NCBI RefSeq assembly: GCF_012971745.1
Contig: NZ_CP048834.1
Location: forward strand, 5,713,001-5,777,000
Direction: 5' to 3'
Length of the DNA stretch: 64,000 nt
Source: Starkeya sp. ORNL1
GTDB lineage: Bacteria > Pseudomonadota > Alphaproteobacteria > Rhizobiales > Xanthobacteraceae
Shown here: positions 1 to 6,793 of the stretch, in pieces
Numbering within the stretch: position 1 is the stretch's first letter
Layout of the letters: each line of letters starts with the position of its first letter
Notes under the pieces: generated by a model
The model's database searches: none
What the model was told of the DNA's origin: nothing
What the model saw: the letters and a program-made list of their open reading frames with translations, nothing else
Position numbers and translations under genes: made by a program

Positions 1-2
1 GC

Positions 3-122
3 AGCGAGACGGTGACGCTCAAGCCGTGGGATTCCTGCCGCATCGCCCCGCACGAGGGCCGGCAGCTCTCCAACCGCACCAACCGCATCGCGACGGTGCT
101 GCTCTGCATGCCTTTGGCGTGA
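3..122 (+). CDS. C-terminal fragment of a cupin-domain protein (partial, cut by window edge)
   Basis: An open frame enters from the left edge and ends in TGA at 120-122, giving the last 39 residues. The stretch LKPWDSCRIAPHEGRQLSNRT followed by a short beta strand (ATVLLCMPL) looks like the end of a double-stranded beta-helix cupin. No metal ligands lie in the visible part, so enzyme and non-enzyme roles cannot be told apart. It is convergent with the amidohydrolase gene at 278-1297. Confidence 0.5.
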   Translation, partial: SETVTLKPWDSCRIAPHEGRQLSNRTNRIATVLLCMPLA

Positions 123-157
123 GCATCTGATTTGGGTCGGCCTCCTCCCCCTTAGAT

Positions 158-257
158 GTCATCCCGGACAGCCGTCAGGCTGATCCGGGATCGTAGGAAG
201 GTGTTGCGCGGGACTTCACGCGATCCCGGCTCTCCGCTTCGCTACGGCCGGTATGAC
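158..257. repeat. Intergenic repeat R1, copy 1 (GTCATCCCGG type)
   Basis: It starts GTCATCCCGG, contains GATCGTAGGAAGGTG and GCGATCCCGGCTCTC, and ends CTACGGCCGGTATGAC. The same blocks recur at 53487-53587 in the same orientation and at 38120-38220 inverted. The ends are imperfect inverted repeats, so it could fold as a long hairpin. It fills the gap between two convergent genes. No coding capacity is evident. Confidence 0.75.
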
Positions 258-277
258 GTCTGGTGGGGGAGGGTGCC

Positions 278-1297
278 TCACCCGGTCGCGGTCGTCTCGA
301 ACATCCGCCGAAACCCATCCGACAGCACGAGCGCTTCCTTCACCGCGCCCAGCCCGGCCGCGCGCACCGTTTCGACCAGATCCGGATCGGCCATGTCGAA
401 CGGATAGTCGCTGCCGAGGAACACATGGTCCGCCCCGGCCTGGCCGACCAGATAGGCGAGTGCCGGCGCCGAGTGAGTGACGGTGTCGAAATAGAGCCGG
501 CTGAAGGATTCCTCGACCGAGCCGATCATGCGCGCCTTGGCCTCCGGGCGCACCAGCCGGCCGCGGATGAGGCGGCCGACATTGTACGGCAGCAGGCCGC
601 CGCCATGGACCAGGCAGATACGCAGGCCGGGAAAGCGCTCCAGCACGCCGCCGAAGATCAGCCGCGCGCCGGCGACCGTGGTCTGCAGCGGGTTCTGGAT
701 GAGGTTGTTGAGATAATAGTCGGCGAAGCCGCCGGCCGGCGGCTCCAGCGGCGGATGGATCAGGATGAAGGCACCGAGTGCCTCCGCCACCTGCCAGAAC
801 GGATCGAGCGAGGGATCGTCGAGAAAGATGTCCTTGCCCACCGAGGTGCCGATCTCGACGCCTAACAGGCCGAGCGGACCCATCGCATCGCGCAGCACCT
901 CGATGGCGAGCGTAGGGAATTGCAGCGGCGCGGTGCCGATGCCGGCATAACGGTCCGGTGCGGCCGCGCAGATCGCCGCGATCTCGGCGTTCACGGCGCG
1001 ATGGAACCAGTCCGCGTCGGCCTCGCCAAGCGAGTAGTCGCAGAGCGCGATCCAGGGCGAGAGCAATTGCGAGTTGACGCCCTGTTCCGCCATGGTGCGC
1101 TCGCGGATGTCGAGCGAGACCATGCCGGGCAGCAGCGGCATGCGCGAGGGCTTGCCGGCAAGAGTGACGCGGATGCCATCCTCACTTCTGCTCGCCGCAT
1201 AGCCGGCGCGCTCGCCGGCCTCGAACCGGGCAATGAGCCCTTCCGGCACGATATGGGCATGGATGTCGATCGGGCCGGGACGCAGGCGAAGGCTCAT
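278..1297 (-). CDS. ACMSD-type amidohydrolase (amidohydrolase 2 family)
   Basis: This is a 339-residue TIM-barrel metal-dependent hydrolase or decarboxylase related to aminocarboxymuconate-semialdehyde decarboxylase. The N-terminal metal motif DIHAHIV is at residues 11-17, a His lies in LVHGGGLLPYNVGR near residue 235, and the catalytic Asp lies in FLGSDYPFDM near residue 300. No signal peptide is seen, so it should be cytosolic. It is the last gene of a leftward operon with an alpha/beta hydrolase, a creatinase-fold protein and an ABC importer, which suggests breakdown of an imported small molecule. This family often decarboxylates or hydrolyses aromatic ring-cleavage products. The substrate here is unknown. 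Confidence 0.85.
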   Translation of the reverse strand: MSLRLRPGPIDIHAHIVPEGLIARFEAGERAGYAASRSEDGIRVTLAGKPSRMPLLPGMVSLDIRERTMAEQGVNSQLLSPWIALCDYSLGEADADWFHRAVNAEIAAICAAAPDRYAGIGTAPLQFPTLAIEVLRDAMGPLGLLGVEIGTSVGKDIFLDDPSLDPFWQVAEALGAFILIHPPLEPPAGGFADYYLNNLIQNPLQTTVAGARLIFGGVLERFPGLRICLVHGGGLLPYNVGRLIRGRLVRPEAKARMIGSVEESFSRLYFDTVTHSAPALAYLVGQAGADHVFLGSDYPFDMADPDLVETVRAAGLGAVKEALVLSDGFRRMFETTATG

Positions 1298-1317
1298 GGA
1301 GATTCCTCATGGTCCGC

Positions 1318-1404
1318 AGCCGTCATCCCCGGGGCTTGCCCCGGGGATTCACGGTCTTCACGAACGTTCGTGGATGGCCGGGACAAGCCCGGCCATGACA
1401 GTGA
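1318..1404. repeat. Intergenic repeat R4, copy 1 (CGTCATCCCCGGGG ... GGCCATGAC)
   Basis: It is built from the inverted repeat CCCCGGGGCTTGCCCCGGGG and a second one, GGCCGGGACAAGCCCGGCC. Between them is a perfect 14-bp palindrome CACGAACGTTCGTG at 1359-1372. A relative lies at 60664-60747. On the minus strand it separates the alpha/beta hydrolase from the amidohydrolase, so its hairpins could lower or stabilise expression of the last gene. Confidence 0.6.
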
Positions 1405-1413
1405 GAGGGTAGC

Positions 1414-2493
1414 TCACGCTTTCAGGTGCGAGCCGATCCAGTCGGCGACCAGCGGGCGCCAGGCGAAGGGCATGTTGTTGCAGACGTGATTGCCGTCCGG
1501 AAACATGCGCAACTGCTTGCCCGGATGCGGGATCTCGCTGAACAGCCGCTCGGCTTGCTCCTTGGGGATCAGCCGGTCCTTCTCGCCGAAGATCACCATG
1601 AACGGCATCTCGATGGCGCGCGCGGCGTCGCGCAGTGTCAGTTCAGCCGCTCGCGCCGCTGCCGTCTCTTCATCCGGCGAATGGCTGCGCAGCTTGAAGG
1701 CCTGCCGCGAGATCAGCGGCATGGTGCGGAATTCCTCGCCGAAATCATAAGGCCCGCCGGACGCGGCGGCGCAGGAGAGTCGCTTCTCGTAAGCCGCAGC
1801 GCGGGCGGCGTAGTAGCCGCCCATGCTGATGCCGATGGTGCCGACGCGGCTGCCATCGACATCGTCCCGCGCTTCGAGGAAATCGATGACGGCGCCGACC
1901 ACCTTCTCGAAGGCCGGCTCGATCGGCAGTGTCTCCGCCTCGCCCTGGCCGGGGCCGTCGAAGGTGAGAGTGGCCATGCCGCGGGCATGGAACAGCGGCT
2001 CGAAGCTGTTCATCTCCTCCTTGACGGAATCCAGCCCGCAAATGATCAGCGCCACCGGCGGACGCGCAACGCCTTGCGGGCGGCGCAGATAGCCGGGGAG
2101 CAGCGTGCCCTGATAGGGGATGCCGACCGCCTCGGCCGGCGGGGCGAGGCCGGCGAGCGCCATGCGATAATTGGCAGCGGTCGCCGCATTGGCGCGGGCA
2201 TATTGCTCCATGTCGTCGAAGAAGACGAACTTGCCGAAATGGTGGCAGATCGCGGCCCGCACATAGGCTTCCGTCGCCGAGGGAACACTGCCGCGCCCTT
2301 CGGCCTCGCGGGCGAGTTGCTCGTGCTTCTCGGCGGTGCGCGACCATTCCGCGCTCCAGTCGCGCCAACGCGTGATGCGCGCCGTCGTGGTCTGGAAATC
2401 GTTGTAGTCGATGCCGTTGGCGATCAGCCGCGGCGCCCAGTGGGCGATGGCGTCACGGACATTCTTGTCGACGATGGGGGCGGCTTCGTTCAT
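1414..2493 (-). CDS. Alpha/beta hydrolase of the 2,6-dihydroxypseudooxynicotine hydrolase / FrsA-like type
   Basis: This 359-residue protein has an N-terminal helical cap (about residues 1-130) followed by an alpha/beta-hydrolase core. The nucleophile elbow is GISMGG, the acid is probably Asp in VIFGEKDRLIP, and the catalytic His is in FPDGNHVCNN. The blocks FDGPGQGE and LDSVKEEMN are typical of the family that cleaves C-C bonds in dihydroxypseudooxynicotine and related ketones. The start at 2493 is chosen because its ATG overlaps the TGA of the creatinase-fold gene (ATGA), implying translational coupling. The exact substrate is not shown. Confidence 0.85.
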   Translation of the reverse strand: MNEAAPIVDKNVRDAIAHWAPRLIANGIDYNDFQTTTARITRWRDWSAEWSRTAEKHEQLAREAEGRGSVPSATEAYVRAAICHHFGKFVFFDDMEQYARANAATAANYRMALAGLAPPAEAVGIPYQGTLLPGYLRRPQGVARPPVALIICGLDSVKEEMNSFEPLFHARGMATLTFDGPGQGEAETLPIEPAFEKVVGAVIDFLEARDDVDGSRVGTIGISMGGYYAARAAAYEKRLSCAAASGGPYDFGEEFRTMPLISRQAFKLRSHSPDEETAAARAAELTLRDAARAIEMPFMVIFGEKDRLIPKEQAERLFSEIPHPGKQLRMFPDGNHVCNNMPFAWRPLVADWIGSHLKA

Positions 2494-3797
2494 GGCTTCA
2501 CCACGGTCAGCTCGATCGGCCATTCATCGACGCATTCCTTGCCGGTCTCGGTGACGATGAAGGTGTGGCCGACGAACATGCCGAGCATGCCGTCGGCGGT
2601 GATCGGGTTCGGCTCGGGCATCAGCACCATGCCCGGCTTCATGATCTCCTCGAACGGCTCGACATCGATGTGGTCGGCGAAGACGTGCGGGCCGTCTGAG
2701 ACGAAGTCGATGCCATGCACATGGATCGGCCGGGACTGCATGCCATTCTCGCGGAAGAACTGGCCGGCGATGCGCAGGCCGTCGACCGGCTTGCCGGGTC
2801 CTACAGCCTCGATCATCTTGAGATAGCCGGGCTCGGCGATCTCGTCCCAGAAGCGGCGGACATAAGCCGGCGGCTCGCCGAGGCAGATCGGCTGGCCGAT
2901 CTGCGCGCTGTAGCCGCGATAGCCGGCGGCAAGCTCCATCAGCACGATGTCGCCGGTCTCCAGCTGCCGGCTGGAGGGGCGCGGATTGCCGAACACCTGC
3001 GCCGGGTCGGCCATCGGGGTCGAGCCGATGATCAGGAAGTCGATGTCGCCATTGCCTTCGAGGATGGCGGCGCCGGCGGCGGCGCGCAGCTGATACTCGG
3101 TGACGCCCGGCCTCATGCGCTCGGCGATCGCCTGCATGGCATTGGTGCAGAGCTTGCCGGCGTGGCGGACGCAGTCGAGCTCTTCCTCACTGTGCACCGA
3201 GAGCAGCTCGTGCATGATGCCCTTGGTGAAGACGAGTTCGGCCTCGGGCAGCTTCTCGCGCAGCGTGTTGTACTGGTTCACCGGCATGTAGTCGCCGTGC
3301 CGGGGATCGATCTCCATCAGGCCGATGCGCCCGCGCTCGAGCCCAAGCTCGCGCAGCCGGTCGACCATGACCTCGCCGAACTTGCCGCCCCGGCTGGAGC
3401 GCACGTCCGACAGCGCGTTGGCGGTCTCGCGCCGCACCGCCTCGCTGTGGGTGCCGCCCATGGAGTAGATCAGCGTCGGTTCGCCCTCGCGCGGGAACAC
3501 CACGTAATTGGCGAGCGCGTGCCACTCCCAATGGCCGGACAGCCACAGCATGCCGCCGCCGAAGCTCCAGTGGCTAGGGCCGCCGGCGGCGATCACCGCG
3601 TCGAGCCCGAGCTCCTGCATCTTCGCCCGCAGCGCGGCGCGGCGGCGGGCATATTCCGCCGGCGAGAACTGCTCGTAGCGCGCCTCCCGGTAATAGGGCG
3701 TGCCGCGCATGGCGTTGAAGGATGGACCATGGTCCAGGCGGGTGCGCAGCTCCTCCCAGGGGAGGGAGGAGCCGGCGCGCGGTGCGGGGGCGTTCAT
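2490..3797 (-). CDS. M24 family protein, creatinase/prolidase fold, metal ligands apparently lost
   Basis: This 435-residue protein has an N-terminal creatinase_N-like domain (about residues 1-190) and a C-terminal pita-bread domain. Metal-binding aminopeptidases have two Asp ligands in the block that here reads DIVLMELAAGYRGYSAQ (near residue 284), and both Asp positions are replaced. His remains in HVHGIDF near 357 and Glu in MPEPNPI near 392. Loss of the Asp pair points to a metal-independent, creatinase-like hydrolase of a small C-N compound rather than a peptidase. It begins 4 nt after the binding-protein stop codon and overlaps the next gene by ATGA. Confidence 0.8.
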   Translation of the reverse strand: MNAPAPRAGSSLPWEELRTRLDHGPSFNAMRGTPYYREARYEQFSPAEYARRRAALRAKMQELGLDAVIAAGGPSHWSFGGGMLWLSGHWEWHALANYVVFPREGEPTLIYSMGGTHSEAVRRETANALSDVRSSRGGKFGEVMVDRLRELGLERGRIGLMEIDPRHGDYMPVNQYNTLREKLPEAELVFTKGIMHELLSVHSEEELDCVRHAGKLCTNAMQAIAERMRPGVTEYQLRAAAGAAILEGNGDIDFLIIGSTPMADPAQVFGNPRPSSRQLETGDIVLMELAAGYRGYSAQIGQPICLGEPPAYVRRFWDEIAEPGYLKMIEAVGPGKPVDGLRIAGQFFRENGMQSRPIHVHGIDFVSDGPHVFADHIDVEPFEEIMKPGMVLMPEPNPITADGMLGMFVGHTFIVTETGKECVDEWPIELTVVKP

Positions 3798-3801
3798 GGT
3801 T

Positions 3802-4839
3802 TCAGAGCGAGCAGTTGTTGATGGTCACCGGTCCGCCGGCCTTCTTCACCGCTTCCTCGGCGATGGAGACGTCGACCAGCTGCTCGAAGGTCAGCTTGCG
3901 CTCGGCCGGGATGTCGCCGGCGTCGACGCTGTTCTTGATGGCCCATTCGGCACGGGCCTTGTCGAAGCCGGTGTTGACCGCCCAGACGCAGTTCTTGGTG
4001 AGGTCGCCCCAGGCGAACTCCACCGCATCCTGCGGCTTCTCGGTCGCCTTCATCATGATCGGGACCACCTTGTCGCGGTCCTTGTAGATGGTGCGGTTGG
4101 CTTCGATCATCGCCGCCATGGCGTCGACCAACAGCGGGCGCTGGCTGGCGATCATGCTGTCGGCGGCGCCGTACATGTTGAAGACCCAGTTCGGCATCTT
4201 CTGGCCGAGCACGGAGAGCACGTGCAGGGACGGCTTCTGCTGCTCGCCGAGGAACACATCCTCGGGGTGCAGCGACACGCCGTCGAGCTGGCCGGCGATC
4301 AGGCCGGGCAGGCGGCCGGCGAGGCCCTGCGAGACGAACTGCGCGTCATCCACCGTCAGATTGGCGTCGGTGAGCAGGACGCGGCCCATGCGCCAGTTGA
4401 AGCCGCCGACACCGCCGCCGGCGGCGCTGAGACGCTTGCCCTTGAGGTCGGCCGGGGTCTTGATCGCCTCGACCACGACATAGGATTGCGGCAGGCGCGG
4501 CGCGAAGCCCCAGATCTGCTTGGCCTTCATGCCGGCGCCGACCATGACGTCGGTGACGTTGGCGATCAGCTTGCCCTGCTGCAGCGCGGACATCAGCGCC
4601 GCGGAGGCGCCGCCCTCGAACGGGGTGATGGTGGCGTTGATGCAGTATTTGTCGAACAGCCCGAGATCCTTGGCGACCCACGGCGTGGTGTGCACCACGT
4701 TCGGCGGCACCACCGAGACGCCGATGTTCAGGTCGCGCTTGCCGTTCGGGCAGTCCGCCGCCTGCGCGCCCGCGCCGGCGGCGAGCATGAGACCGCAGGC
4801 GAGCGCCGCAGCCAGGGTAGGCTTCGTCACGTTCCTCAT
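3802..4839 (-). CDS. ABC transporter substrate-binding protein, NitT/TauT (NMT1/SsuA) type
   Basis: This 345-residue periplasmic binding protein has a clear Sec signal peptide (MRNVTKPTLAAALACGLMLA, cleaved after AQAA). The start at 4839 is supported by AAGGAGG just upstream. The mature part has the family's VVPPNVVHTTPWVAKDLGLF opening and a later LKGKRLSA block. It works with the permease and ATPase encoded just upstream. Mature residues 2 and near 50 are Cys (DCPNG, KYCINA), a possible disulfide. The ligand is unknown; the neighbours suggest a C/N compound processed by the three hydrolases. Confidence 0.9.
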   Translation of the reverse strand: MRNVTKPTLAAALACGLMLAAGAGAQAADCPNGKRDLNIGVSVVPPNVVHTTPWVAKDLGLFDKYCINATITPFEGGASAALMSALQQGKLIANVTDVMVGAGMKAKQIWGFAPRLPQSYVVVEAIKTPADLKGKRLSAAGGGVGGFNWRMGRVLLTDANLTVDDAQFVSQGLAGRLPGLIAGQLDGVSLHPEDVFLGEQQKPSLHVLSVLGQKMPNWVFNMYGAADSMIASQRPLLVDAMAAMIEANRTIYKDRDKVVPIMMKATEKPQDAVEFAWGDLTKNCVWAVNTGFDKARAEWAIKNSVDAGDIPAERKLTFEQLVDVSIAEEAVKKAGGPVTINNCSL

Positions 4840-4900
4840 GGTTTCCTCCTTCGCGCTCGATTGTTCGAGTCGCACTTGTTGCCGGGGGGCACATACGCAA

Positions 4901-4923
4901 GCGCGGCGCCGGGGGCGCCGCGC
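4901..4923 (-). other. Intercistronic GC hairpin between permease and binding-protein genes
   Basis: A perfect 10-bp stem GCGCGGCGCC / GGCGCCGCGC encloses a 3-base loop GGG in the 100-nt gap after the permease stop and before the binding-protein start. There is no T-run, so it is not a classic terminator. It would leave the binding-protein mRNA with a protected 5' end after processing, which could raise its level over the membrane components. This is inference from structure only. Confidence 0.55.
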
Positions 4924-4939
4924 GTATCGGGCTGTGGGA

Positions 4940-5797
4940 CTAGTCGCGGTTGGCGTTGGTCCAGGGCGCCACCTTCTTCTCCAAGAGGCGCAGCAGCGAG
5001 GTCGACAGCACGCCGAGGATGCCGAGCGTGACGATCGGAACGAACATGCGGTCGATCTGGAAGGTGGAGGCGGTGCGCACGATCAGGTAGCCGATGCCGG
5101 AGATGGCGGTGTAGAGGTCCGCCAGCACCATGCCGATCAGGCCGCGACCGACCGCGAGGCGCAGGCCGGTGACGATGAAGGGCAGCGCCGCCGGGATGAT
5201 GATGTTGCCCCAGAGCTGGCGCTCCGAGCAGCGGAACGCCTTGCCGACTTCCAGCAGCTTGTGGTCGACATTCTTGACGCCCTGATAGGTGTTGATCACC
5301 AGCGGGAAGAAGGCGAACAGGAACAGGATGATCACCTTCGCCGTCATGTCGTAGCCGGCCCACAGCACGATCAGCGGCACCAGCGCGACCGTCGGCGTGG
5401 AGTAGAGGAAGGTGATGTACATGTCGAAGGCGGCATCGAGCACCCGGTAGCGGGCGAGCGCGAGGCCGATGGTGATGCCGGCGACCGAGGCGAGCACCAG
5501 CCCGTAGATGAAGACCAGCAGGCTCGGCGCCAGATACTGCCAGAGCTCGCCGCTGGCGATCATCTTCACCGCGGCCTTGGCGACAGCAATCGGCGTGGTG
5601 AACAGGATCGGATCGATGTTGGAGCCGACGATCTGCCAGAGCGTCAGCACCACCACCAGCGAGATGGCGCGGATCATGATGACCTGCATGCCCTCGCGGC
5701 GGCGGCGCTTCTCGGAAGCCGCCTTCACCCGGGCCTGGTCGTCGGCGATGCTCGCCTGGTCGGCGGCGTTGGGGAGGCTTTGTATCGTCATGCTCAC
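4940..5797 (-). CDS. ABC transporter permease, SsuC/TauC type
   Basis: This 285-residue inner-membrane permease has about six hydrophobic segments. The EAA loop, which contacts the ATPase, is around AALPFIVTGLRLAVGRGLIGMV. The first possible codon is GTG at 5797, overlapping the ATPase TGA (GTGA); an ATG follows two codons later. The N-terminus has a charged cytosolic extension of about 35 residues before the first membrane segment. It forms one importer with the genes on either side. Confidence 0.92.
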   Translation of the reverse strand: MSMTIQSLPNAADQASIADDQARVKAASEKRRRREGMQVIMIRAISLVVVLTLWQIVGSNIDPILFTTPIAVAKAAVKMIASGELWQYLAPSLLVFIYGLVLASVAGITIGLALARYRVLDAAFDMYITFLYSTPTVALVPLIVLWAGYDMTAKVIILFLFAFFPLVINTYQGVKNVDHKLLEVGKAFRCSERQLWGNIIIPAALPFIVTGLRLAVGRGLIGMVLADLYTAISGIGYLIVRTASTFQIDRMFVPIVTLGILGVLSTSLLRLLEKKVAPWTNANRD

Positions 5798-6594
5798 GCT
5801 GCGACCTCCGCTTTCTTCGCGCGCTCGGGGCGAAGCTCGTTCCAGATGTGCTCACGCAGCTCGGTGAAGCGGCGATCGGCGCGGATGGCGTCGACGTCGC
5901 GCGGCCAGCCGAACGGCATGTCGAGGATTTCGCTGATGCGGCCGGGGCGGGCGCTCATCACCGCGATGCGGTCGCCGAGGATGATGGCCTCGTCGATCGA
6001 ATGGGTGATGAAGACCATGGTCTTGCGCTCGTCCGGGCGATCCATCAGCGCGAGCAACTCTTCCTGGAGGACCTCGCGGGTCTGCGCGTCGAGCGCCGCG
6101 AAGGGCTCGTCCATCAGCATCACCGAGGGGTTCATCGCCAAGGCCCGCACCAGTCCGACGCGCTGCTGCATGCCGCCGGAGAGCTGGTAGGGATAGTGCT
6201 TCTCGAAGCCGGACAGCCCAGCGAGTTCGAGATAGTGGCTGACGCGTTCCTTGATGACCGCCGCCGGCGTGTGGGCCATGGCGAGGCCGAAGGCGGCATT
6301 GTCCCACACCGTCTTCCACGGCAGCAGGCCGAAATGCTGGAATACCGTGGCGACGCCGTCCGGCGGGCCGTTGATCGGCTTGCCATGGACCAGCAGGCGG
6401 CCGTCGCTGATGTCGGTGAGGCCGGCGATGCAGCGCAGGAAGGTGGTCTTGCCGCAGCCCGAGGGGCCGACGATGCACAAGATCTCCTGTCGCTTCACCT
6501 CCAGCGTGAGCCGGCGGAAGGCGACGACGGTGCCGTCGACGAACAGCTTGCTGGCATTGTCCGCCTGGATGGCGACATTATTCGGTTCAGTCAT
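5794..6594 (-). CDS. ABC transporter ATP-binding protein, SsuB/TauB type
   Basis: This 266-residue nucleotide-binding subunit has Walker A GPSGCGKTT, Q-loop in VFQHFGLLPW, signature LSGGMQQR, Walker B VMLMDEPF with the catalytic Glu replaced by none (D-E intact), and H-loop in FITHSIDEA. The ATG at 6594 is preferred because GGAGGGG lies a few bases upstream; an in-frame GTG five codons earlier would put that Shine-Dalgarno inside the gene. It is the first gene of the operon, read from the 6595-6793 control region. Confidence 0.93.
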   Translation of the reverse strand: MTEPNNVAIQADNASKLFVDGTVVAFRRLTLEVKRQEILCIVGPSGCGKTTFLRCIAGLTDISDGRLLVHGKPINGPPDGVATVFQHFGLLPWKTVWDNAAFGLAMAHTPAAVIKERVSHYLELAGLSGFEKHYPYQLSGGMQQRVGLVRALAMNPSVMLMDEPFAALDAQTREVLQEELLALMDRPDERKTMVFITHSIDEAIILGDRIAVMSARPGRISEILDMPFGWPRDVDAIRADRRFTELREHIWNELRPERAKKAEVAA

Positions 6595-6631
6595 TGGCGT
6601 CCCCTCCACTGCGACCTTGGCGACCGTCTTG

Positions 6632-6645
6632 TGCGAACGTTTGCA
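6632..6645. promoter_or_regulatory. LacI-family operator candidate O1
   Basis: TGCGAACGTTTGCA is a near-perfect 14-bp palindrome with the central CG typical of LacI/GalR operators. It is 37 bp upstream of the ATPase start and probably overlaps that promoter. It is the exact reverse complement of O2, 100 bp away. The likely regulator is encoded at 9105-10211. Confidence 0.75.
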
Positions 6646-6731
6646 TGGTTGAGGAGCTTGCTGTTTTCGTCAACTGAAAAAAGCGCTAGCGGACCTCATG
6701 GCGCGGTTTTATCCCGCGTATCAAAGTTTCT

Positions 6732-6745
6732 TGCAAACGTTCGCA
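6732..6745. promoter_or_regulatory. LacI-family operator candidate O2
   Basis: TGCAAACGTTCGCA is the mirror image of O1 and lies 48 bp upstream of the Mo-hydroxylase start. Centre-to-centre distance to O1 is exactly 100 bp, so one tetrameric or paired repressor could control both divergent transcripts. Confidence 0.75.
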
Positions 6746-6793
6746 TGACGTTGCTACCCTCGCGGACCAACCGCCAGGGCGCAAGATCGCGGC

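Larger units (their letters stand above)
6595..6793. promoter_or_regulatory. Divergent control region of the ABC/hydrolase operon and the Mo-hydroxylase gene
   Basis: This 199-bp region separates divergent genes. It carries two LacI-type palindromes, at 6632-6645 and 6732-6745, described separately. The part between them is AT-richer than its surroundings (for example TGTTTTCGTCAACTGAAAA near 6661). No -35/-10 pair could be fixed with confidence. Confidence 0.65.

Noticed and set aside
1359..1372. Perfect palindrome CACGAACGTTCGTG as a fourth LacI operator
   Set aside because: The core resembles O1-O3, but it lies inside repeat R4 between genes of the operon rather than at a promoter, and the outer bases differ (CAC/GTG, not TGC/GCA).
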